A DNA stretch of 64,000 nucleotides from Leptolinea sp. HRD-7. Its GTDB lineage: Bacteria > Chloroflexota > Anaerolineae > Anaerolineales > Anaerolineaceae. Each line of letters starts with the position of its first letter. Within the stretch, counting starts at the first letter, position 1. The translations under genes were made by a program, and so were the position numbers. A model generated the notes under the pieces. That model made no database searches, was not told where the DNA came from, and was given only the letters and a program-made list of their open reading frames with translations. Shown piece by piece: positions 1-9,129 of this stretch. Location of the stretch: contig AP024710.1 in assembly GCA_024363285.1 (NCBI GenBank), forward strand, positions 806,001-870,000, in the 5' to 3' direction.

Positions 1-283
1 CGGTCAACCCCTGTGAAAGACCAATCAATACATCCAATTGACGGCGAGTCAGCCGTTTGATATTGTCACCATCGTTGACAATATCGATCGGTATCAATAC
101 CACCCAATCATCCCAGCTATGTGCAGTATATTTTACATATGGTTTACCGGAGGTATTGTCAGCTTTGATATAATCCGGCAGCGAGCCCACCATCTTTACA
201 TCCCGAGTGACTTGATTTGCCGGTTGAGATATCTGCCGGTAGGTAAATGTCTGGTCAGTTTGAATCAGTATAAGGTGTGTCAT
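1..283 (-). CDS. LuxR-type HTH protein, 5' part only (runs off left edge)
   Basis: An open frame on the minus strand starts with ATG at 283 and stays open to the window edge, giving 94 residues. The first ~75 residues are not a recognised domain; the last visible residues LTRRQLDVLIGLSQGLT match the beginning of a LuxR/GerE helix-turn-helix (LTxRExEVLxLLAQGLTNxEIA). This suggests a DNA-binding regulator with a short N-terminal region instead of a normal receiver domain, though the bulk of the HTH lies outside. It is divergent from the LVIVD-repeat gene, and an inverted repeat lies between them. The protein call is an inference from a short match; the frame itself is clear. No strong Shine-Dalgarno is seen before this ATG. 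Confidence 0.55.
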   Translation of the reverse strand, partial: MTHLILIQTDQTFTYRQISQPANQVTRDVKMVGSLPDYIKADNTSGKPYVKYTAHSWDDWVVLIPIDIVNDGDNIKRLTRRQLDVLIGLSQGLT

Positions 284-331
284 GGCCGATGGGATGATAT
301 ATAGTATTTATGTTCTATTATGACACATTCC

Positions 332-361
332 ATACTGTTGTCAAGCGGTTTGCAACAGTAT
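332..361. promoter_or_regulatory. 9-bp inverted repeat between divergent genes, possible operator
   Basis: ATACTGTTG at 332-340 is repeated as its exact reverse complement CAACAGTAT at 353-361, with a 12-bp spacer, so equivalent bases are about two helical turns apart. It sits in the 121-bp gap between the divergent LuxR-type gene and the LVIVD-repeat gene. A TTGTCA (338-343) and TATACA (359-364) pair with a 15-bp spacer overlaps it but is a poor promoter. Operator function is inference. Confidence 0.35.
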
Positions 362-404
362 ACAAACATGGTACGTAGATATAGAGCGGAGTAAAATTGA
401 TACT

Positions 405-1844
405 ATGAAACTTAAAACCGTTTTGACCCGGTCTTTTTTGCTACTAACAGTCTTCTTCCTTTTGGTTACCGCGCTTCCTGTTTATGCCAATGTCAAGGGT
501 GAGCGTTTTCAGCCGGTTACAGATGCTATCGGACTGGTAGCCAGTGCCAATTATCAAACAGATAATCTGGCTATGGATGACAACTATCTGTATCCCACAT
601 TCAGCTCGCTCAGTGTGGTAGACCTGAATCCAGAGTCTCTGAAACTCTTTCAGAAGTTCCGAACAGATTATATCTACGACCTGGTAGTCAATGGCCAATA
701 CGCGTACGCCGCGCAGCAGGAAAAAGGCCTGCGTGTTTTTGATATCACCGTGGCCACCCCCACCATCTTTTCCAGCCACCCCATTAACGGCGGCGCCTTC
801 GGTATGGCGCTTTCAGGGACCACGTTGATCGTCACCACCGGGTTAAACGGCCTGACCCTGCTTGATACCACCAAGCCATACGACATGCCGGTTATCAGCC
901 AGCTCGCGCTGGAAGGCTTCGCGCGGCAGGTTTCCGCGGACGGCAATCTGGCTCTGGTAGCCGCGGGAAAAGAAGGCGTACATGTGGTGGATATCTCCAG
1001 ACCCGAGACTCCCTGGTTGGTGAGCACGATTGAGACAACCGCGGCGGCGGAAAACGTCACAGTTACCGGCGGGAAAGCCTACATAGCCCTGGGTTCAGGC
1101 GGCATGGAAATCGTCGACCTGTCAGACCCGGCCAAACCGGACGTTCTTTCCAACCTCCCTACCTCTGATTTCCTTCGACGAGTGGTTATTAAAGATAACC
1201 TTGCATACCTGTGTGAAAAAGGCGCCGGTATCCGGATTGTCAACGTGTCTGACCCAAAGAACCCCATTCCGTTGGCCATATACAACACTTATGGCGGCGC
1301 GTGGGATGTGGCGGTTAAGGACAACAATATTTATGTAGCCGATTATCCGTACGGCTTACTGGTGCTGCGTTATACCCCCCCGGTGGAAGCCGCCATCCCG
1401 GCGGACGGTGGTTCACTAAAATCCGCCGCAGATAATGTACAGGTGACCATCTCCGCGGATACCTTTGGTTCCGCGGTCGACTTCCGCCATGAGCCGCTGC
1501 CAACCATTAACACTCCCATCGGGCCAGAACCCACACTGGTAAAAGTTGGCTCATTCTTCCGCAACAGCGCCTGGAAAAACGAAACTTCCGTCAAACCGGA
1601 AAATCCGTACACGTTGACTGTAAAAACAAATGTCACTGGCCTGACAGACCGTCAGATCAGGGTTCTCAGCCTGTACTACTGGGATACCGATCTGAAACGC
1701 TGGCGTAAGGAAGTATCCACCCGGTTGAATGTGGAAACCGCCACCCTGACCGCCGAAACCACCCGCCTTGGGCTGTGGGGCGTGTTCTATGACCGGGATG
1801 ATTCGTACTCAAATATCCCGTTGACTGCCACTCCGGAAGAATGA
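405..1844 (+). CDS. Exported LVIVD-repeat protein
   Basis: The 479-residue product begins with a typical signal peptide (basic MKLKTVLTR, a hydrophobic stretch, likely cleavage after VYA near residue 28). Residues ~90-330 carry at least six LVIVD-type repeats with the recurring pattern G-[hydrophobic]-x-[VI]-[VL]-D-[IL]-S-x-P: GLRVFDITVATP, GLTLLDTTKPYDMP, GVHVVDISRPETP, GMEIVDLSDPAKP, GIRIVNVSDPKNP. Such repeats form a beta-propeller-like fold on surface or exported proteins. The C-terminal ~140 residues form a separate beta-rich domain with no match I recognise. The ATG at 405 has only a distant GGAG (388-391). The gene ends 4 bp before the stop codon of the convergent membrane-protein gene, leaving no room for a separate terminator. 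Confidence 0.85.
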   Translation: MKLKTVLTRSFLLLTVFFLLVTALPVYANVKGERFQPVTDAIGLVASANYQTDNLAMDDNYLYPTFSSLSVVDLNPESLKLFQKFRTDYIYDLVVNGQYAYAAQQEKGLRVFDITVATPTIFSSHPINGGAFGMALSGTTLIVTTGLNGLTLLDTTKPYDMPVISQLALEGFARQVSADGNLALVAAGKEGVHVVDISRPETPWLVSTIETTAAAENVTVTGGKAYIALGSGGMEIVDLSDPAKPDVLSNLPTSDFLRRVVIKDNLAYLCEKGAGIRIVNVSDPKNPIPLAIYNTYGGAWDVAVKDNNIYVADYPYGLLVLRYTPPVEAAIPADGGSLKSAADNVQVTISADTFGSAVDFRHEPLPTINTPIGPEPTLVKVGSFFRNSAWKNETSVKPENPYTLTVKTNVTGLTDRQIRVLSLYYWDTDLKRWRKEVSTRLNVETATLTAETTRLGLWGVFYDRDDSYSNIPLTATPEE

Positions 1845-1848
1845 TGCG

Positions 1849-3741
1849 TTAGTTTTGCAGGCGGATCTCGCGTGGGTAATAGAATCCGTAGCGCAGAATA
1901 TCCGGGTCGGTTGTGTCACTAAAATTGCCGCACATTTGAAGGATGCCGTATTCCTGCGGCATCTTTTCTGTTCCAGTCAGGATCCACGCCCGCTTTCCGG
2001 TGGTGATGTCATACCCCAGCATCAAGGTAGCCGGCGGTTCCACCTTGCTCAAAATGGCAATGGATTCATCATTGGGCAGGTTATGGATGAACACTTTATA
2101 CCGGCCGAAATGGAATTCGGGAAGCCAGTCGAGTTGCAACACATCTTCGCGGATCAATCTGACAGAGGTACCCGGCGCGTAATGCGCGTTGACCGGCGTT
2201 TCTCCCGGCAGGCAGACCGGCGTTTGGACCACAGGCTTTACGGCGGTTTTCATGGCAATATACGGGGCGATGAGCAAGAAAGCCGTCAACGCGGTGGAGT
2301 AGACAGAAATTCCATGTCCCGATGTGCCGTCAACCGGGGTTTCTCTGATGTATTTCCACGGAAAAATATTTGCCAGTTCAGAAAGTCCGATCGCGGGAAG
2401 GAGTGCCAGCAGCGGAATGGTGGCGGCGAAGGCGCGCATTTTATGGGCGTCACCGGGCGGGACAAAGGGCACAGAAAGGAATATACCGGCAATGGCGACA
2501 AGCAGGAATGAATACAATGGTTCCCGGCGTTTTCGGATAGATTGAACCAGACCGATAGCGCACAGGGCATATAAAGCCCAGTGGATATATCGGTTGCCCT
2601 CCGCGTTCTCGCCGCCCACATAGGCATACACACTGAACCAGGTATCTGAAAACAGGAGACTCCACTGATAGAGCGAACCTTGAACAATGCCCATGGGATT
2701 CTGGCGGATCAATTCAAATGACTTACGGTATATCAATTCAAAGCGTTCTTTTTCAGGCATGGTTCGCGCTTCTTCGATCTCGGTATACACATAAGACCAG
2801 CGTTCGCCTCCGGAAGCCAGACCGTAGAGCGATTCCGCGAAGTTGCCGAACGGCATGCCGCCGGGTGTACCCACCAGCCGTAAAACCAGTGAGTTGACCC
2901 CGAACCCGGCGATGACAGCCAACGCAGCCAGACCGGCTGGTTTCCACCCGATCCATCCCTTAATACGAAACAGCCAGCCAACCCAGAGGATTAGCAAGGG
3001 GAGAATGAAGAACGCCCCGGCACGGATGTTCAGCGCGACAGTCAACAGGAACAGGCCGGCGAGGATGAGCGGCAATGACCGCCTGAAAGTTCCACGGCAA
3101 AAGAATGCCAGTGACAGCGCCCCGAAAGCCAGTCCAAGCGATTCCGTCATGGTGGTGCCAATAAAGCGGCGGGCAAACAGGAAAATGATCCAGAAGGTCA
3201 ACGCACCGGCGAAGGGCCCCTTCGCGCGGCGGATCTCCAGCATCATATACACACAGGCAGCCGCTTCAATGAGCGCCAGAACAGCCAGCGCGTTCTGCAG
3301 ATTGCGCCCTGTCAGCCCGAGCAGCGCGCCCAGAAAGCCGATTGACAGAGGCCTCCGGGATGATGTTTCTGATAACAGCGAACCATCTAACAGACGGTTG
3401 GCATCGTTGTAATACGTTGCCGCGTCATTGTAGGGGATCAACCCGCTGACCACATACGGTTCGCTCTGCCCACTGGCCCACAGTCCGGTCAATGCGAGGC
3501 CGAACACCGCGCCCCCGGCGGCGAATGCCAGCGGTACGCGCCATTTTTCCGGCAACCGCAGAATGAGGTAGAAAACAACCAGAACTCCGATGGAGGTGGT
3601 GATAAAGCTGTATCGTACCGTCGCGCCGATAGTCCGGATCTCCACCGGAATTCGGGCATATACCGTAAACAGGAACACCGCGGTCAACGCCGCGAAAGAC
3701 AGGATGGTAATCACCGGGGAGGAAGTCAGGTATTTTTTCAT
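1849..3741 (-). CDS. Polytopic membrane protein, glycosyltransferase-C (PMT/ArnT-like) type
   Basis: The 630-residue product has roughly a dozen hydrophobic segments beginning at residue ~12 and a long soluble C-terminal tail (~residues 490-630). The first extracytoplasmic loop contains IPYNDAATYYNDANRLLDGS followed by SSRRPLS, the position where GT-C lipid-sugar-dependent glycosyltransferases carry catalytic acidic residues. Genes of this style in Chloroflexota are usually annotated as dolichyl-phosphate-mannose-type mannosyltransferases or hypothetical membrane proteins. The acceptor and sugar cannot be told from sequence. Its start lies 28 bp beyond the palindrome that follows nuoN, so it may be read from its own promoter or by readthrough from the nuo operon. 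It is convergent with the LVIVD gene. Confidence 0.65.
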   Translation of the reverse strand: MKKYLTSSPVITILSFAALTAVFLFTVYARIPVEIRTIGATVRYSFITTSIGVLVVFYLILRLPEKWRVPLAFAAGGAVFGLALTGLWASGQSEPYVVSGLIPYNDAATYYNDANRLLDGSLLSETSSRRPLSIGFLGALLGLTGRNLQNALAVLALIEAAACVYMMLEIRRAKGPFAGALTFWIIFLFARRFIGTTMTESLGLAFGALSLAFFCRGTFRRSLPLILAGLFLLTVALNIRAGAFFILPLLILWVGWLFRIKGWIGWKPAGLAALAVIAGFGVNSLVLRLVGTPGGMPFGNFAESLYGLASGGERWSYVYTEIEEARTMPEKERFELIYRKSFELIRQNPMGIVQGSLYQWSLLFSDTWFSVYAYVGGENAEGNRYIHWALYALCAIGLVQSIRKRREPLYSFLLVAIAGIFLSVPFVPPGDAHKMRAFAATIPLLALLPAIGLSELANIFPWKYIRETPVDGTSGHGISVYSTALTAFLLIAPYIAMKTAVKPVVQTPVCLPGETPVNAHYAPGTSVRLIREDVLQLDWLPEFHFGRYKVFIHNLPNDESIAILSKVEPPATLMLGYDITTGKRAWILTGTEKMPQEYGILQMCGNFSDTTDPDILRYGFYYPREIRLQN

Positions 3742-3769
3742 GAAACCATTATTCTGGTAAAAATGATCA

Positions 3770-3794
3770 GGGACGGGCTGTGACAGCCCGTCCC
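3770..3794 (-). terminator. Hairpin after nuoN, probable end of nuo operon
   Basis: GGGACGGGCTG (3770-3780) pairs perfectly with CAGCCCGTCCC (3784-3794) over a 3-nt loop, just past the nuoN stop. On the minus strand ATTTTT follows at a distance of about six bases; on the plus strand TTTATTTT follows directly. It may act in both directions or be one of the GC-rich palindromes seen elsewhere in this window. Confidence 0.5.
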
Positions 3795-3825
3795 TTTATT
3801 TTACCTTCTTGCGTCAACACCACGA

Positions 3826-5271
3826 TCAGCGAATGACGGTCATCAAATTGACACACACCTGGAACAGCGGGTTCGGGAAAAGGCTTAAAAGGAGCACTCC
3901 GGCCGCCATAACAATCGCCACACTACCTGCCCATTTACCGGGTTGCAACTCGGGTTCGCCCGATTTGAACCAGGCAAACATCACCAGCCGCAGGTAATAA
4001 TACGCGGAGACCAGTGAGGTCAAGAGACCGATAAGGGCCAGGCTGTTGAAACCGCCGTCAACGGCGGTTTTGAACAGGTAGAACTTGCCCCAGAATCCCA
4101 TAGTCAGAGGCAGGCCGGTAAATGACAGCATGCTGATCAGCAGCGCGCCGCCAAGCCATGGATTCTTCTTCGCGAGACCGGAGAAATCTTCAAACGTCAG
4201 GCCGTCTGAACCAGCCGGTTCGATAGCGATCATCACAGCCCAGACGGTGAATGATGTCAACGCGTAAGCCATGAGGTAGAACACGGCAGAAGAGAGCGAT
4301 TGCAGGATCACCGCGCCACCGAATGGAACGAATGCCATCAGGATATATCCGGCATTGGCAATGCTCGAATACGCCAGCATGCGTTTGACGTTCGCCTGGG
4401 CGATGGCTGTCACGTTGCCATAGATCATGCTGGCCGCCGCCAGAACCCAGAGAATGTCGGTTGTAGCAAGCGATTGCGCCGAAAAAACCTGTGCAAACAC
4501 CCGCAACAATCCAGCAAACCCGGCCGCCTTGGTAGCCACGGTCATGAACGCTCCGATGGAAGAAGGTGCTCCCTGATACGTGTCAGGCACCCATCCATGA
4601 AAGGGGAACACGCCAACCTTGAATCCAAGCCCGACGAGGATCAATCCGCCGCCAACAAGCATAAGGATCGGATTGGCTTTTCCAGCAGCTGTCAGGTCAA
4701 TGATACCCTTGAAATCTGTATGTCCGGTGGCACCATACACCCAGGCAACACCAAACAATAAAAACGCGGAAGAAAACGCGCCCATAAGGAAATACTTCAG
4801 CGCGGCTTCTTCAGATGCCAGGTTGGGGCGGAAGAAACCGGCCAGTACATACAATGGGATGGAAAGCAGTTCCAACGCCAGGAAGACTATGATCAGGTCA
4901 GCGGCAGAAGCCATCAACATCATACCGGCAATGGAAAACAACAGCAGGGTATAGTATTCGCCGCGTTCCGCGTTATTGCGCTTGAGGTAGTCAACCGCCA
5001 GCGCGACAGCCGCCAGACCGCTGATCATGAACAGGATGGACAATGTAGTTGAAAAGCCATCCAGCATGATCATGCCGTTGAAGGCCGAGCCGGTTTTTCC
5101 GATCTGCGTCACTGTCACAGCAAGTGAAAACACAAGTCCGACGGCGGTCAATACAGCCGTCAGATTCTTTTTGGATTCCGGTATCCACAGGTCTGCCAGC
5201 AAAACGAGCAGCGCCCAGGCGAGCAGCACCAGTACGGGGAGAGTGACAAGGAAATCATTGGGTGTTGGCAT
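3826..5271 (-). CDS. nuoN: NADH-quinone oxidoreductase subunit N
   Basis: NuoN is one of the three antiporter-like membrane subunits that form the proton channels of complex I. The 481-residue product has about 14 transmembrane segments and the proton-antiporter core: the conserved Glu of the fifth helix region in VFLALELLSIPLYVLAGF, and the channel Lys in FKVGVFPFHGWVPDTYQGAP. The length fits bacterial NuoN (470-490). It is the last gene of the operon, 12 bp after nuoM, and is followed by a strong hairpin. No anomaly seen. Confidence 0.97.
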   Translation of the reverse strand: MPTPNDFLVTLPVLVLLAWALLVLLADLWIPESKKNLTAVLTAVGLVFSLAVTVTQIGKTGSAFNGMIMLDGFSTTLSILFMISGLAAVALAVDYLKRNNAERGEYYTLLLFSIAGMMLMASAADLIIVFLALELLSIPLYVLAGFFRPNLASEEAALKYFLMGAFSSAFLLFGVAWVYGATGHTDFKGIIDLTAAGKANPILMLVGGGLILVGLGFKVGVFPFHGWVPDTYQGAPSSIGAFMTVATKAAGFAGLLRVFAQVFSAQSLATTDILWVLAAASMIYGNVTAIAQANVKRMLAYSSIANAGYILMAFVPFGGAVILQSLSSAVFYLMAYALTSFTVWAVMIAIEPAGSDGLTFEDFSGLAKKNPWLGGALLISMLSFTGLPLTMGFWGKFYLFKTAVDGGFNSLALIGLLTSLVSAYYYLRLVMFAWFKSGEPELQPGKWAGSVAIVMAAGVLLLSLFPNPLFQVCVNLMTVIR

Positions 5272-5283
5272 ATTAAGCCTCTC

Positions 5284-6792
5284 CTACGGTAAGACCTGCG
5301 CGGCCATCTGCACGGTATACAACAGGTTCTCTACTGTGGGGTTAATCAGCGAGTAAAACAGTGCAGGATATAAACCGATCCAGAAAATAAGAATGAGCAG
5401 CGGGGTGAGTATCAAGATTTCTCTCAGGGATAGATCTTGAAGTGTTTGATTTTCTTCGATGCGTACCGGACCGAGGAAGACCTTTTCAAACATGGTCAAC
5501 AGGTAGACGGCCGCCAGCACAACACCGGTAGCGGCAAATCCGGCAAACAGATAGGAGCGCAGCACACCCGAACCGAATGAACCGAGCAAAATGGTGAATT
5601 CGCCGATGAATCCATTGGTTCCGGGCAAGCCGGCAGATGACAGGGTGACGATAAGCGAGAGCGCGGCAAGCACCGGCATGACCTTCCACAGACCGCCGAA
5701 AGCGGCCATCTCACGGGTGTGACGCCGTTCATACAGCATACCAACGATCAGGAATAGCGCGCCGGTGCTGATTCCATGGTTGACCATCTGGAGCACACTG
5801 CCCGAAAGTGCCTGGGGCGTGAAGGCAAATATGCCGAGCATAATAAATCCCATGTGACTGACAGACGAATACGCTACCAGTTTCTTGACATCTTTCTGGG
5901 CGAAAGCCGTGATCGCGCCATACATGATACCCATCACAGCAAACCCGGCAAGCCAGGGTGCCAGCTCAATGGAGGCTTTCGGGAATAAAGGCAGGTTGAA
6001 ACGCAAGAAACCGTAGGCACCCATTTTCAACAACACCCCGGCCAGAATGACCGAACCCGCGGTAGGTGCTTCAACGTGAGCATCCGGGAGCCAGGTATGC
6101 AAGGGGAACATGGGAACTTTGATGGCAAAAGCCAGCGCGAATGCCAGAAACAGCCATACCGCATTCGGGGCGAATACCGCCCACATGTCTTTTAACCGAA
6201 CCCAATCAAAGGTGTTGCCTGTCAACCCGACAAACAGGATAGCCAGCAACATGATGAGTGATCCGGCCATAGTGAATAACACGAATTTGATCGCCGCGTA
6301 TAACCGACGGTCACCGCCCCAAAACCCGATCAGGAAGTACATGGGAATAAGGGTGAATTCCCAGAAAATATAGAAAAGCACCAGATCCAATGAAAGGAAC
6401 ACACCCAACATTCCGGTTTCCAATAACAGGAACGCGATCATGAAGCCTTTAACTCTCTCCTGAACAGCCGTCCAGGTGGAGAGAATAGCGATAGCAGAAA
6501 GCAGCGTGGTCAGCAGTATCATCAGCAGGCTGATGCCATCTAGCCCTAGCTCAAAATTAATCGTAATATTGCCCATCGTTACCCAGGGGACGCGTAAGAG
6601 CATGTGCACGCCGGCATTTTCTCTGTTGAAGTTGAGCATGATCACAACTGACAACATAAAAGTGACCAACGACGTGACCAACGCCGTCCAATGGATGGCC
6701 GTTTTGTGTTCCTCTTTGAGCAGCGCGATAACGGCAACTCCGGCCAGCGGCAGGAATGTAAGTAGTAGTAATGGGTGCATTCCAAATATCAT
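5284..6792 (-). CDS. nuoM: NADH-quinone oxidoreductase subunit M
   Basis: The 502-residue product is the second antiporter-like subunit of the complex I membrane arm. It has about 14 transmembrane helices. Key family residues are present: the helix-5 Glu in DLVLFYIFWEFTLIPMYFLI and the channel Lys in AFAIKVPMFPLHTWLPDAHV, followed by EAPTAGSVILAGVLLKMGAYG. Length is normal for NuoM. It lies 28 bp after nuoL and 12 bp before nuoN in the same transcription unit. Confidence 0.97.
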   Translation of the reverse strand: MIFGMHPLLLLTFLPLAGVAVIALLKEEHKTAIHWTALVTSLVTFMLSVVIMLNFNRENAGVHMLLRVPWVTMGNITINFELGLDGISLLMILLTTLLSAIAILSTWTAVQERVKGFMIAFLLLETGMLGVFLSLDLVLFYIFWEFTLIPMYFLIGFWGGDRRLYAAIKFVLFTMAGSLIMLLAILFVGLTGNTFDWVRLKDMWAVFAPNAVWLFLAFALAFAIKVPMFPLHTWLPDAHVEAPTAGSVILAGVLLKMGAYGFLRFNLPLFPKASIELAPWLAGFAVMGIMYGAITAFAQKDVKKLVAYSSVSHMGFIMLGIFAFTPQALSGSVLQMVNHGISTGALFLIVGMLYERRHTREMAAFGGLWKVMPVLAALSLIVTLSSAGLPGTNGFIGEFTILLGSFGSGVLRSYLFAGFAATGVVLAAVYLLTMFEKVFLGPVRIEENQTLQDLSLREILILTPLLILIFWIGLYPALFYSLINPTVENLLYTVQMAAQVLP

Positions 6793-6820
6793 AGGTTTCC
6801 CTTTAAATGATCAGTTCTGG

Positions 6821-8812
6821 TCATCGCGTCACCAGCCAGGTGAAGATCAAAACCACACCCGCGAATACTGTCAGGGCATAGGTACGGACAAGTCCATTTT
6901 GTAGTTTTCGCAAACCATGAGACACGGCTTTGGTCAGTGAACCCAGCCCTACAGCCGCGCCGTCTATAATACCCTGGTCAACTGTTCCAGCCCATTCATC
7001 CGCCAGTTCGGTCAGTTGTTTAACAAACAGAAACTGGTAAGCTTCGTCAATACGCCATTTGGCTTTCGCGCCCCGATAGACAGGACCCAGCATTTTTTCC
7101 AGCGGATCACTGCCATCTGAACGAACAGGTTCGCGGCGGTAGAGCAGCCAGGCAAGAGTCAGTCCGGTGAGGGCGATCAACAGAGAGATAAAGGCGATCA
7201 CAATATTAAAACCTTCTTCTTTTGCCCCGCCCAGTGTGTGTTCCAACCACTGGCCCATGAACAGACTGCCGGGTAAGTTCAAGAGACCGCCAAAAATACT
7301 GAGGATAGCCAACAGGACCAGCGGTAGGGTTATCAACGGGATATTCTCGCGGGCATTCTCCGCGTTTTCTGTGCGCGGTTTACCAAAGAAAACCATGATC
7401 AACTGCCGACCCATATAAAACGCCGTTAGAAATGCGGCAACCAGTAATACGATAAGGATGGCGGCATGTGAATGACTGGCAGCCGCCAGAATTTCGTCTT
7501 TTGAAAAGAAACCGGCCAGCGGGGCGATACCCGCCAGCGCCAGCGCGCCTGCAAGATACACCCAGAAGGTGACCGGCATCTTCTTCCGCAAGCCGCCCAT
7601 CAGTGTCATATCCTGAGGATCGAAATGCGCGCCGTGAGCTTGTTCAACATGCGAGTGACTATCGATATTCCGCGCACCCTCCATTCCCAGAATGACCGAC
7701 CCGGCACCCAGGAAGAGCAGCGCTTTGAAGAACGCGTGAGTGGTCAGATGGAACATACCGGCTGTGAAAGCGCCCATGCCGACAGCCGTCACCATGAAGC
7801 CCAACTGGCTGATGGTGGAATAGGCCAGCACTTTCTTGATGTCATTTTGTGCCACGGCAATGGTGGCCGCGAAGAGGGCTGTCAGAGCTCCGATCCACAT
7901 AACAACATTCTGAGCCGCAGGCACAGACGAATACAGCACATGCGAACGGGCGATCAGGTACACACCAGCCGTCACCATGGTGGCAGCATGAATCAACGCG
8001 GAGACCGGCGTGGGGCCGGCCATGGCATCAGGCAACCAGACGTAGAGTGGAAGCTGAGCGGATTTACCCGTCACGCCCAGAAGCATGAACAGGGTTACCG
8101 TCAGCATAATTGCCGGGGCAGTTTGTGCCACCAATGGCGCGCGGGAGAAAATTACGTCAAAATCCAGGCTGCCGAAATTCCAGAACAGTATAAACAGGGC
8201 AATCAGCAGACCGAAATCACCGATACGGTTGACCAGAAAGGCTTTTTTAGCTGCTTTCGCGTTGGCGATGCCATCAGTGCCTTTTTCAAACCAGAAACCG
8301 ATCAACAGGTAAGAACACAACCCAACCCCTTCCCAGCCGACAAACAACACCAGGTAATTGTTGGCCGATACGAGGATCATCATCGCCATGATGAACAGGT
8401 TGAAGAAAATGAAGAAGCGGCTGTAGCGAGCAGGGTCGCCATTTAAGCGCACGTCATAGTGCATGTAGCCGGCGGCGTATACATGGATGAGGGTACCCAC
8501 GCCGGAAACCACCAGCATCATGGTCACCGAAAGAGTATCCACCCGAAATGTCCAGTCAACTTGAAAAGCGGCGGTGTGGATCCACTCAAACAGTGTTAAT
8601 ACCGTACCTTCCGGATTCCGGGTAAGCCCCAGCATCAACAGCACGGAGATGACAAAACTACCGCCAGATGCCAGGCAGGCTGTGAGGGCGGTCATTTTTT
8701 CTCCCCACCGGCGGCCGAAGAGTAGATTTAACAACAAACCGGCCAACGGGAAATAGATTACCCAGGGGACAAGGGCAAATGTAGGATCGGATAACGTTTC
8801 ACGAAAGAGCAT
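6821..8812 (-). CDS. nuoL: NADH-quinone oxidoreductase subunit L
   Basis: NuoL is the distal antiporter-like subunit with the long lateral helix that runs along the membrane arm. The 663-residue product (usual 600-680) shows the helix-5 Glu in YLVLFVGWEGVGLCSYLLIG, the channel Lys in LGVTGKSAQLPLYVWLPDAM and AGPTPVSALIHAATMVTAGV. The C-terminal ~170 residues hold the extra helices and lateral-helix region and end in a transmembrane segment. The ATG at 8812 follows nuoK by 13 bp. Confidence 0.97.
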   Translation of the reverse strand: MLFRETLSDPTFALVPWVIYFPLAGLLLNLLFGRRWGEKMTALTACLASGGSFVISVLLMLGLTRNPEGTVLTLFEWIHTAAFQVDWTFRVDTLSVTMMLVVSGVGTLIHVYAAGYMHYDVRLNGDPARYSRFFIFFNLFIMAMMILVSANNYLVLFVGWEGVGLCSYLLIGFWFEKGTDGIANAKAAKKAFLVNRIGDFGLLIALFILFWNFGSLDFDVIFSRAPLVAQTAPAIMLTVTLFMLLGVTGKSAQLPLYVWLPDAMAGPTPVSALIHAATMVTAGVYLIARSHVLYSSVPAAQNVVMWIGALTALFAATIAVAQNDIKKVLAYSTISQLGFMVTAVGMGAFTAGMFHLTTHAFFKALLFLGAGSVILGMEGARNIDSHSHVEQAHGAHFDPQDMTLMGGLRKKMPVTFWVYLAGALALAGIAPLAGFFSKDEILAAASHSHAAILIVLLVAAFLTAFYMGRQLIMVFFGKPRTENAENARENIPLITLPLVLLAILSIFGGLLNLPGSLFMGQWLEHTLGGAKEEGFNIVIAFISLLIALTGLTLAWLLYRREPVRSDGSDPLEKMLGPVYRGAKAKWRIDEAYQFLFVKQLTELADEWAGTVDQGIIDGAAVGLGSLTKAVSHGLRKLQNGLVRTYALTVFAGVVLIFTWLVTR

Positions 8813-8825
8813 ACGGCCTCACCAC

Positions 8826-9128
8826 TCAGCCTTTCAGATTGTTCATCTGGTCAACATCAATACTACGTTTCGCGCGAAAAATGGCGACCATCAACGCGAG
8901 ACCGATGGCCACTTCTGCCGCGGCAACCGTCATCACAAAAAATACAGAAATCTGTCCATTCAACGCTTCGTATTGTCGTGAAAAAGCCACAAATACCAGG
9001 TTGGCCGCGTTGAACATCATTTCAAGCGACATGAAAACCACCAACGCGTTCCGGCGGATCAATACACCCAGAATTCCAATGCAGAACATGATTACGGAAA
9101 GCATCAAATAGAAAGAAATGGGCGCCAT
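8826..9128 (-). CDS. nuoK: NADH-quinone oxidoreductase subunit K
   Basis: The 100-residue product has three transmembrane helices with the two conserved membrane glutamates of NuoK: one in MSLEMMFNAANLVFVAFSR and one in TVAAAEVAIGLALMVAIFR. These acidic residues belong to the central proton-conducting axis of complex I. Length is exactly that of the family. The start codon is separated from the nuoJ stop by one base, suggesting translational coupling. Confidence 0.97.
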   Translation of the reverse strand: MAPISFYLMLSVIMFCIGILGVLIRRNALVVFMSLEMMFNAANLVFVAFSRQYEALNGQISVFFVMTVAAAEVAIGLALMVAIFRAKRSIDVDQMNNLKG

Positions 9129-9129
9129 T

